Assembly: GCA_030442035.1 (NCBI GenBank) | Contig: JAUJEA010000006.1 | Location: forward strand, 124,001-188,000 | Direction: 5' to 3' | Length of the DNA stretch: 64,000 bases | From: Splendidivirga corallicola | GTDB taxonomy: Bacteria; Bacteroidota; Bacteroidia; Cytophagales; Cyclobacteriaceae | Shown: positions 1 through 8,272 of the stretch, piece after piece | How positions within the stretch are numbered: the stretch's first letter is position 1 | Layout: every line of letters begins with the position of its first letter | The notes under the pieces: model-generated | What the model was told of the DNA's origin: nothing | Database searches by the model: none | The model's input: the letters and a program-made list of their open reading frames with translations, nothing else | Position numbers and translations under genes: made by a program

Positions 1-450
1 TTTAATAACCCATTTTGACCCTACTTTTTCCTCCTGCAATTCCATGAACAGTATGGCTGTCTCTTCCTTTCCATGATACAGGAATTTTGTTCTTACTTCT
101 GCGAACCATTCTCCACCATGAAAATCGAGAAAGAAGGGACTAGCTCCATTTGTAACCTGTGCAATAAAACCATTCTTTGCATCAGCATTTATCTGACTTG
201 TTTCGTTATCAAAAAGTACCTTTAAATACTTTCTACGAGTCTTTGGGTTTCTAAAATGTTTGGATCCTTTGTATATCCTGTTCCCTTTGAGATCTTCTTC
301 ACTGTTGAATCTTCGAAAAAATTGGTTCACCTGCTTTGTAGCTGCATACAAAGCACTTTCATCACCCAGATAAGTACCGATTGTTTGCTGCCCCTTGCTA
401 CTTATTACAAAACCAATCAACAGTAAGAAAACGCCTGTGAGTCTTTTCAT
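1..450 (-). CDS. Secreted protein of unknown function (partial, 3' end outside window)
   Basis: An open frame on the minus strand begins with ATG at 450 and stays open for 150 codons to the left edge, so the C-terminus is missing. The first 20 or so residues (MKRLTGVFLLLIGFVISSKG then QQ) form a typical signal peptide, so the product should be exported. The mature part begins GTYLGDES and has the segment QVNQFFRRFNSEED followed by a basic stretch and a YLKVLFDNET motif; I recognise no family. It is the last of three consecutive minus-strand genes for small exported proteins and is separated from the next by a hairpin (474-519). Function unknown. Confidence 0.75.
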   Translation of the reverse strand, partial: MKRLTGVFLLLIGFVISSKGQQTIGTYLGDESALYAATKQVNQFFRRFNSEEDLKGNRIYKGSKHFRNPKTRRKYLKVLFDNETSQINADAKNGFIAQVTNGASPFFLDFHGGEWFAEVRTKFLYHGKEETAILFMELQEEKVGSKWVIK

Positions 451-457
451 AGTAAAA

Positions 458-527
458 GTGTTGGTGTGTTAAGGTGTTGAGGTGTTCATGACTCTTTCTG
501 CACTTCAACACCTCAACACATCAACAC
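458..527. repeat. Intergenic inverted repeat (13-bp perfect stem)
   Basis: Positions 474-486 (gtgttgaggtgtt) are the exact reverse complement of 507-519, with a 20-nt loop, and imperfect pairing continues outward to about 458 and 527. It lies between two genes of the same strand and lacks a T-run, so it looks more like a REP-type palindrome or mRNA processing hairpin than a terminator. The arms themselves consist of short gtgttga-like repeats. Confidence 0.6.
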
Positions 528-529
528 AG

Positions 530-1108
530 CTATGTTGTTGTTTCAGTAACTCTTATATCTCCTAGCAGAACATCCCAAAAGCCAATAATACGGCCTCCGA
601 TTTGAGTTTCTTTTCGTTCCACATAGATTGTAATATCTTTTTTAGTGGTATCCATATATTTCAATCCATCATCCGATTCTCCCTGGAACCTTTGATATAT
701 GGTAATAACACCAACATATTTACCATCAGGTTGTCTTTCCAGGTCACTGATGTATTGAATATTGAACCATTGAATGGTTACACGATCATAGTTGAGGGCC
801 ATTAACCGTTCAAAATATTCTCTCACACCATAGTATTTTACATCTGGTCGGGACAGAGAAGATACACCCATTTGACTTCCATCTGCAAACAGTTCCAAAG
901 CCCGTTCGATAACTCGATTCGCTTCCGAAAACTCGGTGTCTTTATTCCCAATAATACTAATGTATTTTCCCAGATCCTTTACTTTTTCCAAGGCTAATGA
1001 ATCAATGGCTTGCTTTCTTTCAGGGCTCACTTCGTCCTGAGCAAACAGATTAACTTGAATCGAAGAACTGAGTAATATGACAAATAATATTTTATATAAT
1101 GATTTCAT
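530..1108 (-). CDS. Secreted protein of unknown function
   Basis: This codes for 192 residues. The N-terminus MKSLYKILFVILLSSSIQVNLFA-QDE is a clear signal peptide with a probable cleavage after FAQ or LFA. The mature protein is mixed alpha/beta, with RVIERALELFADGSQ, a region VREYFERLMALNYDRV and beta-like strands near the C-terminus (GKYVGVITIYQRFQG, KDITIYVERKE). It shares a general layout (helix with LELF or LSLF, then a YF/YL-L segment) with the neighbour at 1243-1938, which suggests a small family of co-encoded periplasmic proteins, but I cannot assign a family. Confidence 0.7.
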   Translation of the reverse strand: MKSLYKILFVILLSSSIQVNLFAQDEVSPERKQAIDSLALEKVKDLGKYISIIGNKDTEFSEANRVIERALELFADGSQMGVSSLSRPDVKYYGVREYFERLMALNYDRVTIQWFNIQYISDLERQPDGKYVGVITIYQRFQGESDDGLKYMDTTKKDITIYVERKETQIGGRIIGFWDVLLGDIRVTETTT

Positions 1109-1242
1109 CTGATTATAAATAAGTGTTGAAATATTTATGTTTTAAGGTATTGAAATGGTGAAATTGTCGGTTTTCAATTCAAAACTTAAAACTCAAAATT
1201 CATAACTATTTTCTGTGTTTTATTTAGAATGTTCCTTTGCTT

Positions 1243-1938
1243 TTACTTTTTGATCAGCTCCAGTTCTTTGATTTTACCGTTGGTATCAAACACAACGTTA
1301 TCGATGGCATTGATATTTTTCCGCTGATCTTTTAGGTAGTTCAGATATTTCTGAATGGTGGTAGGCCTGTCATAATCTTTGGTACTGCCTGATTTGCTAA
1401 TGATAATTAATACCAGTGCATCAGGTGAAGTAAACAAAGAAAGTGCCTCCTGAATGCTATTATTGGCAGCGCTTGTGCTGCTTGCATTGGCTACAGCATT
1501 AAAATAATTACCGAGTCTTTGGATCTTGGCATCCGGCGAATCTGCCGATACCCTATCATTTTCTTTTTCGAGGGCAGCTCTTTCATCAGCCAGTTTATTC
1601 TCAACCTGTCTGATCAATGCTTTCACTTCCACATCATCCAGATTCATATCCTTGATTCGTTGCAGTGCTCTCTCCTTTTCACTTAGTGACATGCTATTAT
1701 TATCATCCAACAGGGCATTCAGTTCCTGTTTGACTTTCTCAATTCTTGCAGCTTTAGCTTCCGCTTCCTGCTTTTCCTTTTCCTTTGCCAGCTTTTTCTG
1801 ACTTTTACATCCAACTCCTGCGAGGCTCACCATCACAATAAGCGCCATCAGTAAAAAGTTGCTCACGTTTAAAAATGATTTAGTTCTAGTGTGTTGAAAA
1901 CTCATGTTTTTCAAATTTTTGATTTGATACTTATTCAT
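1243..1938 (-). CDS. Putative lipoprotein with coiled-coil N-terminal region
   Basis: The protein has 231 residues from the ATG at 1938; a second start, ATG at 1905 (MSFQHTRTKS), is equally plausible. A hydrophobic segment ending SLAGVGCKSQ gives a possible lipobox with Cys near residue 44, so it is probably a lipoprotein. It is followed by a highly charged helical stretch (KEKEKQEAEAKAARIEK) likely to form a coiled coil, and by a C-terminal globular part containing IQEALSLFTSPDALVLIII and KYLNYLKDQRKN. It heads the run of three exported unknowns on the minus strand. No known family recognised. Confidence 0.65.
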   Translation of the reverse strand: MNKYQIKNLKNMSFQHTRTKSFLNVSNFLLMALIVMVSLAGVGCKSQKKLAKEKEKQEAEAKAARIEKVKQELNALLDDNNSMSLSEKERALQRIKDMNLDDVEVKALIRQVENKLADERAALEKENDRVSADSPDAKIQRLGNYFNAVANASSTSAANNSIQEALSLFTSPDALVLIIISKSGSTKDYDRPTTIQKYLNYLKDQRKNINAIDNVVFDTNGKIKELELIKK

Positions 1939-2196
1939 GGATTGAATTTACAAATAATTTTTGCGGTAGACGTGATAATCAACCTATTGAAATAAAAACT
2001 GTGCCATCCCACAAAGATCACAGCTCATTATACGGCGTTCAATTGAAAAAGAACACTGTAAATCAGTATTTATTGTTCAAAAAAATTGATTTCCACAGTT
2101 TTTTCAAAGAAAGAAACCGTTTTCATTTGAACCCCCTAATAAACTTACCGTAATTGCCCCCAAAATCACCATAACGGGTATTTTTTCTACACTTAA

Positions 2197-2634
2197 TTAA
2201 CCGCCTGGCACTTTCCTGATTTTAAAGAATTCATCTACGGACCATTTGCCTCCTCCGTTAAAAAACAGGAACAGTGCTACTACCAATAAATGAATAGCCG
2301 GAGCCGTATTAGGATAGGCATCACCAATGTGGACCCCAATAATGGCTATGATAAAGTTTATGAACATCAAAAAGGCAAAAACCCGAACTTGAAAACCTAT
2401 GATCCAGCTTATACCCGCTGTAAATTGAAGTATCACTGAAACAAAAGCAGCGGCCAGGGGAATTGGAAATCCATGATGCTCAAGAAAATCCCGAAACTCA
2501 AGCATTCGGTCATAGCTCAGAACATTATCAATGGTACCATATATTAACCTAAGCCCAAATGCTGCCCGTAGAAATAAAATGCCCAGGTCTGTGAATTTTG
2601 AAAGAGCATGATTGCTGATCGGTGTCATATCCAT
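2197..2634 (-). CDS. DoxX family membrane protein
   Basis: A 145-residue integral membrane protein with four predicted hydrophobic helices. The first contains the DoxX-like LGILFLRAAFGLRLIYG, followed by the short loop FRDFLEHHGFP and PLAAAFVSVILQFTAGISWIIGF, which is the characteristic second DoxX segment. DoxX proteins are small inner-membrane proteins linked to redox and thiol stress in several bacteria; the specific role here is unknown. It stands alone between unrelated genes. Start could be residue 1 or Met3. Confidence 0.8.
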   Translation of the reverse strand: MDMTPISNHALSKFTDLGILFLRAAFGLRLIYGTIDNVLSYDRMLEFRDFLEHHGFPIPLAAAFVSVILQFTAGISWIIGFQVRVFAFLMFINFIIAIIGVHIGDAYPNTAPAIHLLVVALFLFFNGGGKWSVDEFFKIRKVPGG

Positions 2635-2728
2635 CGTATCTAAAATGACGAATCACATGTGCTTTTCGGTACCGTGTTGAAAAGTACTAAAGTTTGTAAG
2701 CTATGAAGAAGTTTATCAAAGGAAAACA

Positions 2729-3805
2729 CTAATTGCTTAAACGCTGAAAAGCATTGTAATGCTCAAGAATTTTATTGCCATAGTCCTGCTTCTTTCCTTG
2801 ACCGTTATAATGACCGGCGAATGTAACAAAATCTTTACTTTTTAAAGCCTGGATCATAGGAGTGGTGAAAAATTCAAACATGCCTCTTATTTGATAACTA
2901 ATATGACTTGAAAAGCGATCAAACATGCCCTCAACCGAATCATAGCCGGTTTGCTTATAATTGAATCCCATTATCTGTGCTATCCCCATGCTAATGGAGC
3001 TTAAGGCGGCATCCTTGCTTAAGGACATTGCAAACTCTAACACATCCCATTCTCCGGCCTGATTTTTATGCATGGTTATCCATGGATCTGACGCACTCTT
3101 CCTCCATTTGTGCCCTGTCCATTTCCTGGTTTTATTGAAAGCAAAATGCTCATTGAACTGATCTTCGTGCTGCTTTCCCCACTGACTCCAGAAAATATGG
3201 TTTTCAAATCTGATGATCATTCTGTTTTGATTGTTGGGATCAAACCCCTTGCCGGAACTCTCTACACACAAAACCGCTATAGCACTGCCAGCTTCAATTT
3301 CAAGATCTTCTCCCAAATCTTCCAGTAAGCCTCCAAATTTATTCCACGTTCTGGCCACTTTCTTTTCTATGGCAGTTCCCGTAACTGGCAGTAGATTATC
3401 AGGTTTTAATCCCGAATCAACATCGCTGATAATTTTAATATACTTACCAAAAACAAAAGCAAATCCTTCATCAAATTTAATCTTTAGCCAATCTCCTTCT
3501 TTTGAAAGGATAACTACCTCTGTTCCTTTTCTCAATTGCCCCAGAATGGCAGCATTCGTACTGGTACCTCCACGTACATTTAATAAATTAGCGGTAACAG
3601 TACCCTTAACCACTGGTTCATCAACAATCACTGCAAAATTGCTGTGAATGTAAGCGGCCATGGAATTAAAATTGATCTCATACCATCTTCCTTCCTGATT
3701 AAGGACATTGACCATATTGTTCCGATACAAGAATCCTACTCTATTGGATTGAAGACTGGGCCTTCTTCTCACATTTAATTTTGATGCAGTAATTTTTACT
3801 TTCAC
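2729..3805 (-). CDS. SH3-domain N-acetylmuramidase (DUF3380/PF11860 type)
   Basis: This 358-residue protein has two bacterial SH3 domains at about residues 1-62 (KLNVRRRPSLQSNRVG) and 66-125 (LLNVRGGTSTNAAILG), then an N-acetylmuramidase domain at about 145-355. The catalytic region shows CVESSGKGFDP, with the probable catalytic Glu, and RFENHIFWSQWG, both typical of the DUF3380 muramidase family known from phage endolysins. It would cleave the glycan backbone of peptidoglycan, with the SH3 domains binding the wall. There is no signal peptide or membrane segment, so export must use lysis, a holin-like path or an injection system, or the enzyme has another role. No phage genes lie nearby. Confidence 0.85.
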   Translation of the reverse strand: MKVKITASKLNVRRRPSLQSNRVGFLYRNNMVNVLNQEGRWYEINFNSMAAYIHSNFAVIVDEPVVKGTVTANLLNVRGGTSTNAAILGQLRKGTEVVILSKEGDWLKIKFDEGFAFVFGKYIKIISDVDSGLKPDNLLPVTGTAIEKKVARTWNKFGGLLEDLGEDLEIEAGSAIAVLCVESSGKGFDPNNQNRMIIRFENHIFWSQWGKQHEDQFNEHFAFNKTRKWTGHKWRKSASDPWITMHKNQAGEWDVLEFAMSLSKDAALSSISMGIAQIMGFNYKQTGYDSVEGMFDRFSSHISYQIRGMFEFFTTPMIQALKSKDFVTFAGHYNGQGKKQDYGNKILEHYNAFQRLSN

Positions 3806-3914
3806 CTGATTGTCACTGGTTAATGTTTAACAATGTTACAGAAATAAACACTCTAACGCAACCGGTAATTTCTCAGGGAAAAGAGTGGTTGTACCAAATT
3901 GGATTCTAAAAAAT

Positions 3915-3947
3915 AAAAGCTCCGGACAGCCATTGCCCGGAGCTTTT
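3915..3947 (-). terminator. Rho-independent terminator of the DUF2911 gene
   Basis: A strong hairpin (aaagctccggaca / tgcccggagcttt) lies just downstream of the minus-strand gene that ends at 3971. On the minus strand it is followed by a run of T (tttattttt), so it should end transcription before the muramidase gene. Confidence 0.8.
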
Positions 3948-3970
3948 ACCTAAAAATATAATTAGTTGAT

Positions 3971-4834
3971 TTACTTTTTACCTTTCCATTCAGCTAATAG
4001 CATTTTATTGCCGTTAACAAACCCCTCTTCATTAGCCTTTTTAGCAAGTTTATTCGCTTTTTCCAATGAAACCAAGGCAGCTTCATATTTACCATTATCT
4101 GCCTGCGCTTTGGCTAATTCCTTTAGTGTCCAGTAAGCCTCTCTAAGCTTTACGGCTGTTTCCGCCATTTCCAGTGCTTTTTTAGCATCTATCTTATTGT
4201 CGTTGTAAAACTGTGCGCCTTGATAATAAGGAGAGTATTTTTTATTAGGATCACTTTCTCCGCTTACGGCTTCAATTTTTGCTGCTACAATTTTTGTAGC
4301 TTCCTCAATGTCCAATGACTCCAGCGAGAAGCTGATTTTTGTTTTGTCCCAAGCAATGTCTACCCCTCCATTCATAGCACCAGCGCCAGAAAATTTAATT
4401 TCGAAACTTTCGGTAAAATCATTTTTTGCTGGTTTTACATTGAATGAAAGTACATCCTTACTACCATCATAGCTATAGGCACCCCATTGGTTATGTTGAC
4501 TGTTGAAAATTACTTTCCACTGATCTTTTCCGGGAACGGTGAATAATGCATATTTTCCCGCTTTGAGCACCTGACCGTTCACCTTAATGTCCTTGTTGAT
4601 CTCAAAGGTGGTAGCTTCATTGGCACCTGTTCTCCACACTTCTCCATAAGGTACCAGTTCACCAAAAATTGCTCTTCCTTTGACATTAGGCCTGCTGTAT
4701 TTGATGGTCACATCAGTTAATCCAACAGTCTGATTTACGGAAGCGCTTGGGCTGGTTCTGGGCAAATTCTGTGCTTGAAGAGAACAAACACTTAAAAAAA
4801 TAACAATGAATGTCTTGAAGTTTAAAATTCTCAT
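3971..4834 (-). CDS. DUF2911 domain protein with C-terminal TPR-like helices
   Basis: The product has 287 residues with a signal peptide (MRILNFKTFIVIFLSVCSLQAQN). Residues about 25-175 match the DUF2911 family: RTSPSASVNQTVGLTDVTIKYSRPNVKGR, GELVPYGEVWRTGANEATT and GKYALFTVPGKDQWKVIFN (each quoted in part) are the family hallmarks. The remaining residues form helices of TPR type (AKKALEMAETAVKL, YEAALVSLEKANKLAKK). DUF2911 proteins are common secreted proteins of Bacteroidota with no known biochemical function. The gene is single, with its own terminator. Confidence 0.9.
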   Translation of the reverse strand: MRILNFKTFIVIFLSVCSLQAQNLPRTSPSASVNQTVGLTDVTIKYSRPNVKGRAIFGELVPYGEVWRTGANEATTFEINKDIKVNGQVLKAGKYALFTVPGKDQWKVIFNSQHNQWGAYSYDGSKDVLSFNVKPAKNDFTESFEIKFSGAGAMNGGVDIAWDKTKISFSLESLDIEEATKIVAAKIEAVSGESDPNKKYSPYYQGAQFYNDNKIDAKKALEMAETAVKLREAYWTLKELAKAQADNGKYEAALVSLEKANKLAKKANEEGFVNGNKMLLAEWKGKK

Positions 4835-5031
4835 GTCAGTTTTTGATTTGGTTTTTATTCAACTTGGTCCGCTAATTTATAAAAACTTATTCAAGGAATT
4901 GGAAAGTGAACGACATATGATGCTTGTGACTATACATTTCTGATGTTTATTTTAATCCGTTTCAAAAGATCTGTTGACATAGGGTTGTCACAGCGTGGTG
5001 TTTTCTTGCGTTGACACTAATTAATAATGCT

Positions 5032-5292
5032 ATGAATCACAAAAATTGTCAGAGTTGTGGAATGCCATTAAAAAAAGACCCTAAAGGTAGTGGCACCAAT
5101 ACAGATGGGAATCCCAGTCAGAAATATTGCAGCTATTGCTATGAAATGGGAGAATTCAAGCAACCGGATTGGACTGTTGAGGAAATGCAGACTTTTGTCA
5201 AAGGTAAACTAAAGGAAATGGGATTTCCCGGTTTCATCGCTACATTCTTTACAAGGGGAATTCCTAAATTGGAGCGCTGGAACAATAATTAA
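5032..5292 (+). CDS. Putative zinc-ribbon protein
   Basis: An 86-residue protein starting with MNHKNCQSCGMPL. Two Cys pairs (CQSCGMPL and KYCSYCYEMGEF) form a putative four-Cys zinc site of the zinc-ribbon family (PF12674 type). The C-terminus (VEEMQTFVKGKLKEMGFPG, IPKLERW) is typical of this family in Bacteroidota. A TTG at 5011 could extend the frame by seven residues, but the ATG at 5032 directly precedes the conserved part. The next gene begins three bases after the stop, so the two are probably co-transcribed. Confidence 0.8.
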   Translation: MNHKNCQSCGMPLKKDPKGSGTNTDGNPSQKYCSYCYEMGEFKQPDWTVEEMQTFVKGKLKEMGFPGFIATFFTRGIPKLERWNNN

Positions 5293-5295
5293 TTA

Positions 5296-5925
5296 ATGAA
5301 TGTACTAAACAAGCTGGCCTCTACAATGGGCCGAAGAGATGAAGTGCCCAATCAGAAACTGGCAGAGGAAATTACTGTCAGGGAGAATCATAAGGCAATT
5401 GAAGAATTATTCTACCTGATCGATCAACATGAAGATCGTAAAGTGCATCATGATTGTATTAAAGTACTGTATGAAATTGGTGAGCGAAAGCCGGCATTGA
5501 TCTCAAAACATATTAAACGATTTATTGATCTGCTGGCAAATAAAAATAACCGCCTTGTTTGGGGTGCTATGACAGCATTGGATACAATTACCAAGGAGGT
5601 ACCCGATCAGGTATACGCTAATTTACCCAAAATACTTCGCGCTATGAAAGAGGGTTCTGTCATAACCAAAGATCATGGCATTGGGATCTTGATTAAGCTA
5701 TCCTGTTTGAATAAATATAAAGCGGAGGTATCTCATTTGTTATTTGAACAATTAATGATTTGCATTCCAAAACAATTACCGATGTATGCGGAAAGATCGT
5801 TTATCGCGATTGACAAAACGAATCAGGAAGATTTTGTCAAAATACTTGATACTAGGTTAACGGAATTGGAAAAGGATTCTCAGATAAAAAGGGTAGAGAA
5901 AGTAATCAAAAAATTGATTGTATAA
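5296..5925 (+). CDS. HEAT/armadillo-like helical repeat protein
   Basis: The protein has 209 residues, is all-helical and has no signal or membrane segment, so it is cytoplasmic. It reads as stacked helical pairs, for example AIEELFYLIDQHEDRKVHHDCIKVLYEIGER in part, then ISKHIKRFIDLLANKNNRLVWGAMTALDTI in part. These spacings are like HEAT repeats, which act as protein-interaction scaffolds. It follows the zinc-ribbon gene by three bases. No partner or catalytic motif is visible, and the specific role is unknown. Confidence 0.75.
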   Translation: MNVLNKLASTMGRRDEVPNQKLAEEITVRENHKAIEELFYLIDQHEDRKVHHDCIKVLYEIGERKPALISKHIKRFIDLLANKNNRLVWGAMTALDTITKEVPDQVYANLPKILRAMKEGSVITKDHGIGILIKLSCLNKYKAEVSHLLFEQLMICIPKQLPMYAERSFIAIDKTNQEDFVKILDTRLTELEKDSQIKRVEKVIKKLIV

Positions 5926-6080
5926 TTTCGGTAGGATATTCTATTTAATTCTAATAATCTGTCCCAATCTTTTAGCCTGAATTGACGATTATAATAATTA
6001 AGTTTATCAGTATTAAATTTGTTGGAACGGTCAAATCCGTTTCAACAATGTTTTGATAATCTTTATATTACCTCATCTAC

Positions 6081-6413
6081 ATGAAGCAGTTTTTAATTTT
6101 GATCAAAGGCAAAAAAGAATTGAGTTATGAGCCTGAGGCCCTTCAAAAGCGTATGGATGAATACCGGCAATGGGTAGAAACCATTGAAGATCATTATATA
6201 TCTGACCAACGGCTTGAGCGTACCGGGGCATATATAAAAGATAAGCAAACTATTTCGACGGATGGCCCTTTTCTGGAATCTAAGGAAATCATTGCCGGTT
6301 ACACGATCATACAGGCTGAAGATCTAAACAATGCAATCAGTATAGCTAAAAGCTGCCCTTTACTAAATCATTTTGAATTGATTGTCAGGCCAATAGTTGA
6401 TTCAACACAGTGA
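6081..6413 (+). CDS. YCII-related (DGPF) domain protein
   Basis: A 110-residue cytoplasmic protein with the YCII/DGPFAETKE family signature, here TDGPFLESKEIIAGYTIIQA, and the terminal SCPLLNHFELIVRPI stretch. Such proteins are usually encoded directly upstream of an ECF sigma factor of the SigI/DUF6596 type, exactly as here: the stop codon overlaps the GTG start of the next gene. They are thought to form a regulatory pair, though the signal is unknown. The start MKQFLILIKGKKE is the conserved beginning of the family. Confidence 0.9.
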   Translation: MKQFLILIKGKKELSYEPEALQKRMDEYRQWVETIEDHYISDQRLERTGAYIKDKQTISTDGPFLESKEIIAGYTIIQAEDLNNAISIAKSCPLLNHFELIVRPIVDSTQ

Positions 6414-7666
6414 AAGCTAAACCTGAAACCCAAGAGCTTGTAGATCATTTTTTCCGGCATGAATATGCCAGGATGGTGGCCGTGTTGACGCGCTATTTCG
6501 GATTAGATCATATTGAGATTGCAGAGGATATTGTTCAGGATACACTTACAGAGGCATTAGAATGCTGGGGATCTTCTAACTTACCCAATAATCCGGCAGC
6601 CTGGCTTATGGATGTTGCCAAGAAGAAAACAATCAATTTCCTAAAGCGTCATCAGCTTTTTGAGCAAAAAATAGTCGGGAACTTCCGAAAGGCTCAACAG
6701 GGAGATCACCAAGATATTCTGGAATTCAAAGACGAAATCATTGAGGATAGTATGTTACGAATGATCTTTTGCTGCTGTCATCCAACACTGCAATCAGAAG
6801 GGCAGATTGTTTTAGCTTTGAAATCTTTGTGTGGGTTGAGTAGTAAGGAAATTGCTTTTGCCTTACTCAGCAATACCGAAACAGTCAATAAGAGACTTTT
6901 CAGGGCAAAGGACAAATTTCGACAAGGAATCATAGCTTTTGAAATTCCGGACAAAACCAATCTGGAAAGCAGGTTGGAAAATGTCTTATTGGTACTATAC
7001 CTTCTTTTCAATGAGGGATATCATTCCTCTCACCCTGATAAGTTAATAAGGGCGGATCTATGCACCGAAGCAATTCGGCTTAATAAGCTACTTTTAAAAC
7101 ATTTTCCTGAAAGGTCCGAAATCCAGGCGCTCATGGCACTCATGTTATTACAATTTGCCAGAGTAGAAAGCAGATTGGATGATCAGGGAGCCATTATAAT
7201 CTTACAAGATCAGGATAGAACTCTATGGGACAAAACACTCATTACTCTGGGAATTGAACACCTTCATAGGGCGATGACCAACAATCAAATAACTGCTTAT
7301 CATCTGAAAGCAGGTATCGCCGCAGAACATTGCCTGGCAGAAAGCTCTGAAAGTACCAATTGGCATAGCATATGCAAACAGTACGCTTTGCTAAAGAAGA
7401 TTGAAGTCTCACCAATTATTGAGTTGAACAGTGCTATTGCTAACTTTTTTAGTGGTAAGCATTCGGAAGCATTTATTCAACTGGAACATCTGGAGAAACA
7501 AAATGCTTTACGCGATTATCCATTACTCTATGCCACATTGGGTGAGTTTCACTTAAGACTCGGCCACAAAACCATGGCAAAATCATATTTTAGTCGCGCT
7601 ATAGAGAAAAGTCAATCCAATATCAACCTGAACCTACTTCAAAAAAAACTTGAATCATGCGAATAA
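6410..7666 (+). CDS. ECF-type RNA polymerase sigma factor with DUF6596/TPR C-terminal extension
   Basis: The frame opens with GTG overlapping the preceding stop (GTGA), giving 418 residues. Residues about 12-85 form sigma region 2 (IAEDIVQDTLTEALECWG, NNPAAWLMDVAKKKTINFLKR) and about 115-170 form region 4 (LKSLCGLSSKEIAFALLSN). The long C-terminal half is helical (FNEGYHSSHPDKLIRADLC, LLQFARVESRLDDQG), as in the ECF subfamily usually paired with YCII proteins. It should direct RNA polymerase to a small regulon, probably under control of its C-terminal domain or the YCII partner. No classical anti-sigma gene is next to it. Confidence 0.9.
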   Translation: MKAKPETQELVDHFFRHEYARMVAVLTRYFGLDHIEIAEDIVQDTLTEALECWGSSNLPNNPAAWLMDVAKKKTINFLKRHQLFEQKIVGNFRKAQQGDHQDILEFKDEIIEDSMLRMIFCCCHPTLQSEGQIVLALKSLCGLSSKEIAFALLSNTETVNKRLFRAKDKFRQGIIAFEIPDKTNLESRLENVLLVLYLLFNEGYHSSHPDKLIRADLCTEAIRLNKLLLKHFPERSEIQALMALMLLQFARVESRLDDQGAIIILQDQDRTLWDKTLITLGIEHLHRAMTNNQITAYHLKAGIAAEHCLAESSESTNWHSICKQYALLKKIEVSPIIELNSAIANFFSGKHSEAFIQLEHLEKQNALRDYPLLYATLGEFHLRLGHKTMAKSYFSRAIEKSQSNINLNLLQKKLESCE

Positions 7667-7827
7667 GTGACCATTTCTTCCACTCTCACACTAGAAGTAG
7701 TAAATCGTGGGTTTAGTTTTGAGTTTTTAGTTTTGAATTTTGAGTAAATAGTGCTTTGTTCAGACAGCAATTTAACACTGAATCGTAATTTTTAACTTCA
7801 TGTCATTTGGTTAAGGAAATATTGTGA

Positions 7828-8187
7828 AAGCGTTCAGGTCTCAGATCTCAGGTTTTAGCCGTTATGATTTTTTTGCTGTCACTGTTCAATTCTATTACTT
7901 GTTTGATGCCTCTTTTTCGATGCAGAGAATATCTATAAATCCACTTATATACCGAGGTCCTACTTACTTCATACATACGAGATAAATCGCTTACTGTGAA
8001 AAGATTACTTTCTATCTCTGAAACTTTTTGCTTCTTAAACGATTCACTGAAATAACGATTCTGATGTGCGCTTCTTTTTGACCTTGCATAATCTTCTTTA
8101 AATACCATCTTTGAGTCTAATTTGTAACCCCAAAACGGTCAACCATATTCAGGCATAGATAATCTGAAACCTGATGTCTGAACGCTT
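7828..8187. mobile_element. 360-bp element with 30-bp inverted repeats around a truncated OrfA
   Basis: The left arm, 7828-7857, starts aagcgttcag and contains two spaced tcag units; the right arm, 8158-8187, is its inverted copy with the same aagcgttcag end and the same tcag spacing, with differences in the spacers. Between them sits one small HTH gene whose stop codon lies inside the left arm. This looks like a minimal mobile or non-autonomous element. No target-site duplication was obvious by eye. Related tcaggtttcag sequence recurs at 60692-60702. Confidence 0.6.
7848..8108 (-). CDS. Truncated IS3-type transposase OrfA / HTH protein
   Basis: This codes for 86 residues. The segment FTVSDLSRMYEVSRTSVYKWIYRYS is a helix-turn-helix of the kind found in IS3-family OrfA proteins. 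Full-length relatives continue after the SKK motif with a leucine-zipper region; here the protein stops a few residues later (IITAKT then TGA at 7848), and the stop is supplied by the left inverted repeat. It therefore keeps DNA binding but has lost the oligomerisation region, and no OrfB is present. It may be a remnant, or a small DNA-binding protein carried by the repeat element. Confidence 0.6.
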   Translation of the reverse strand: MVFKEDYARSKRSAHQNRYFSESFKKQKVSEIESNLFTVSDLSRMYEVSRTSVYKWIYRYSLHRKRGIKQVIELNSDSKKIITAKT

Positions 8188-8272
8188 AACTTAATGGTAT
8201 TGATTTTTAGTTTGAAATCCGCAGTTAGAAAGGCAGTTCAACATTTTATGTTATTTTCTTTTTTTATTGAAT

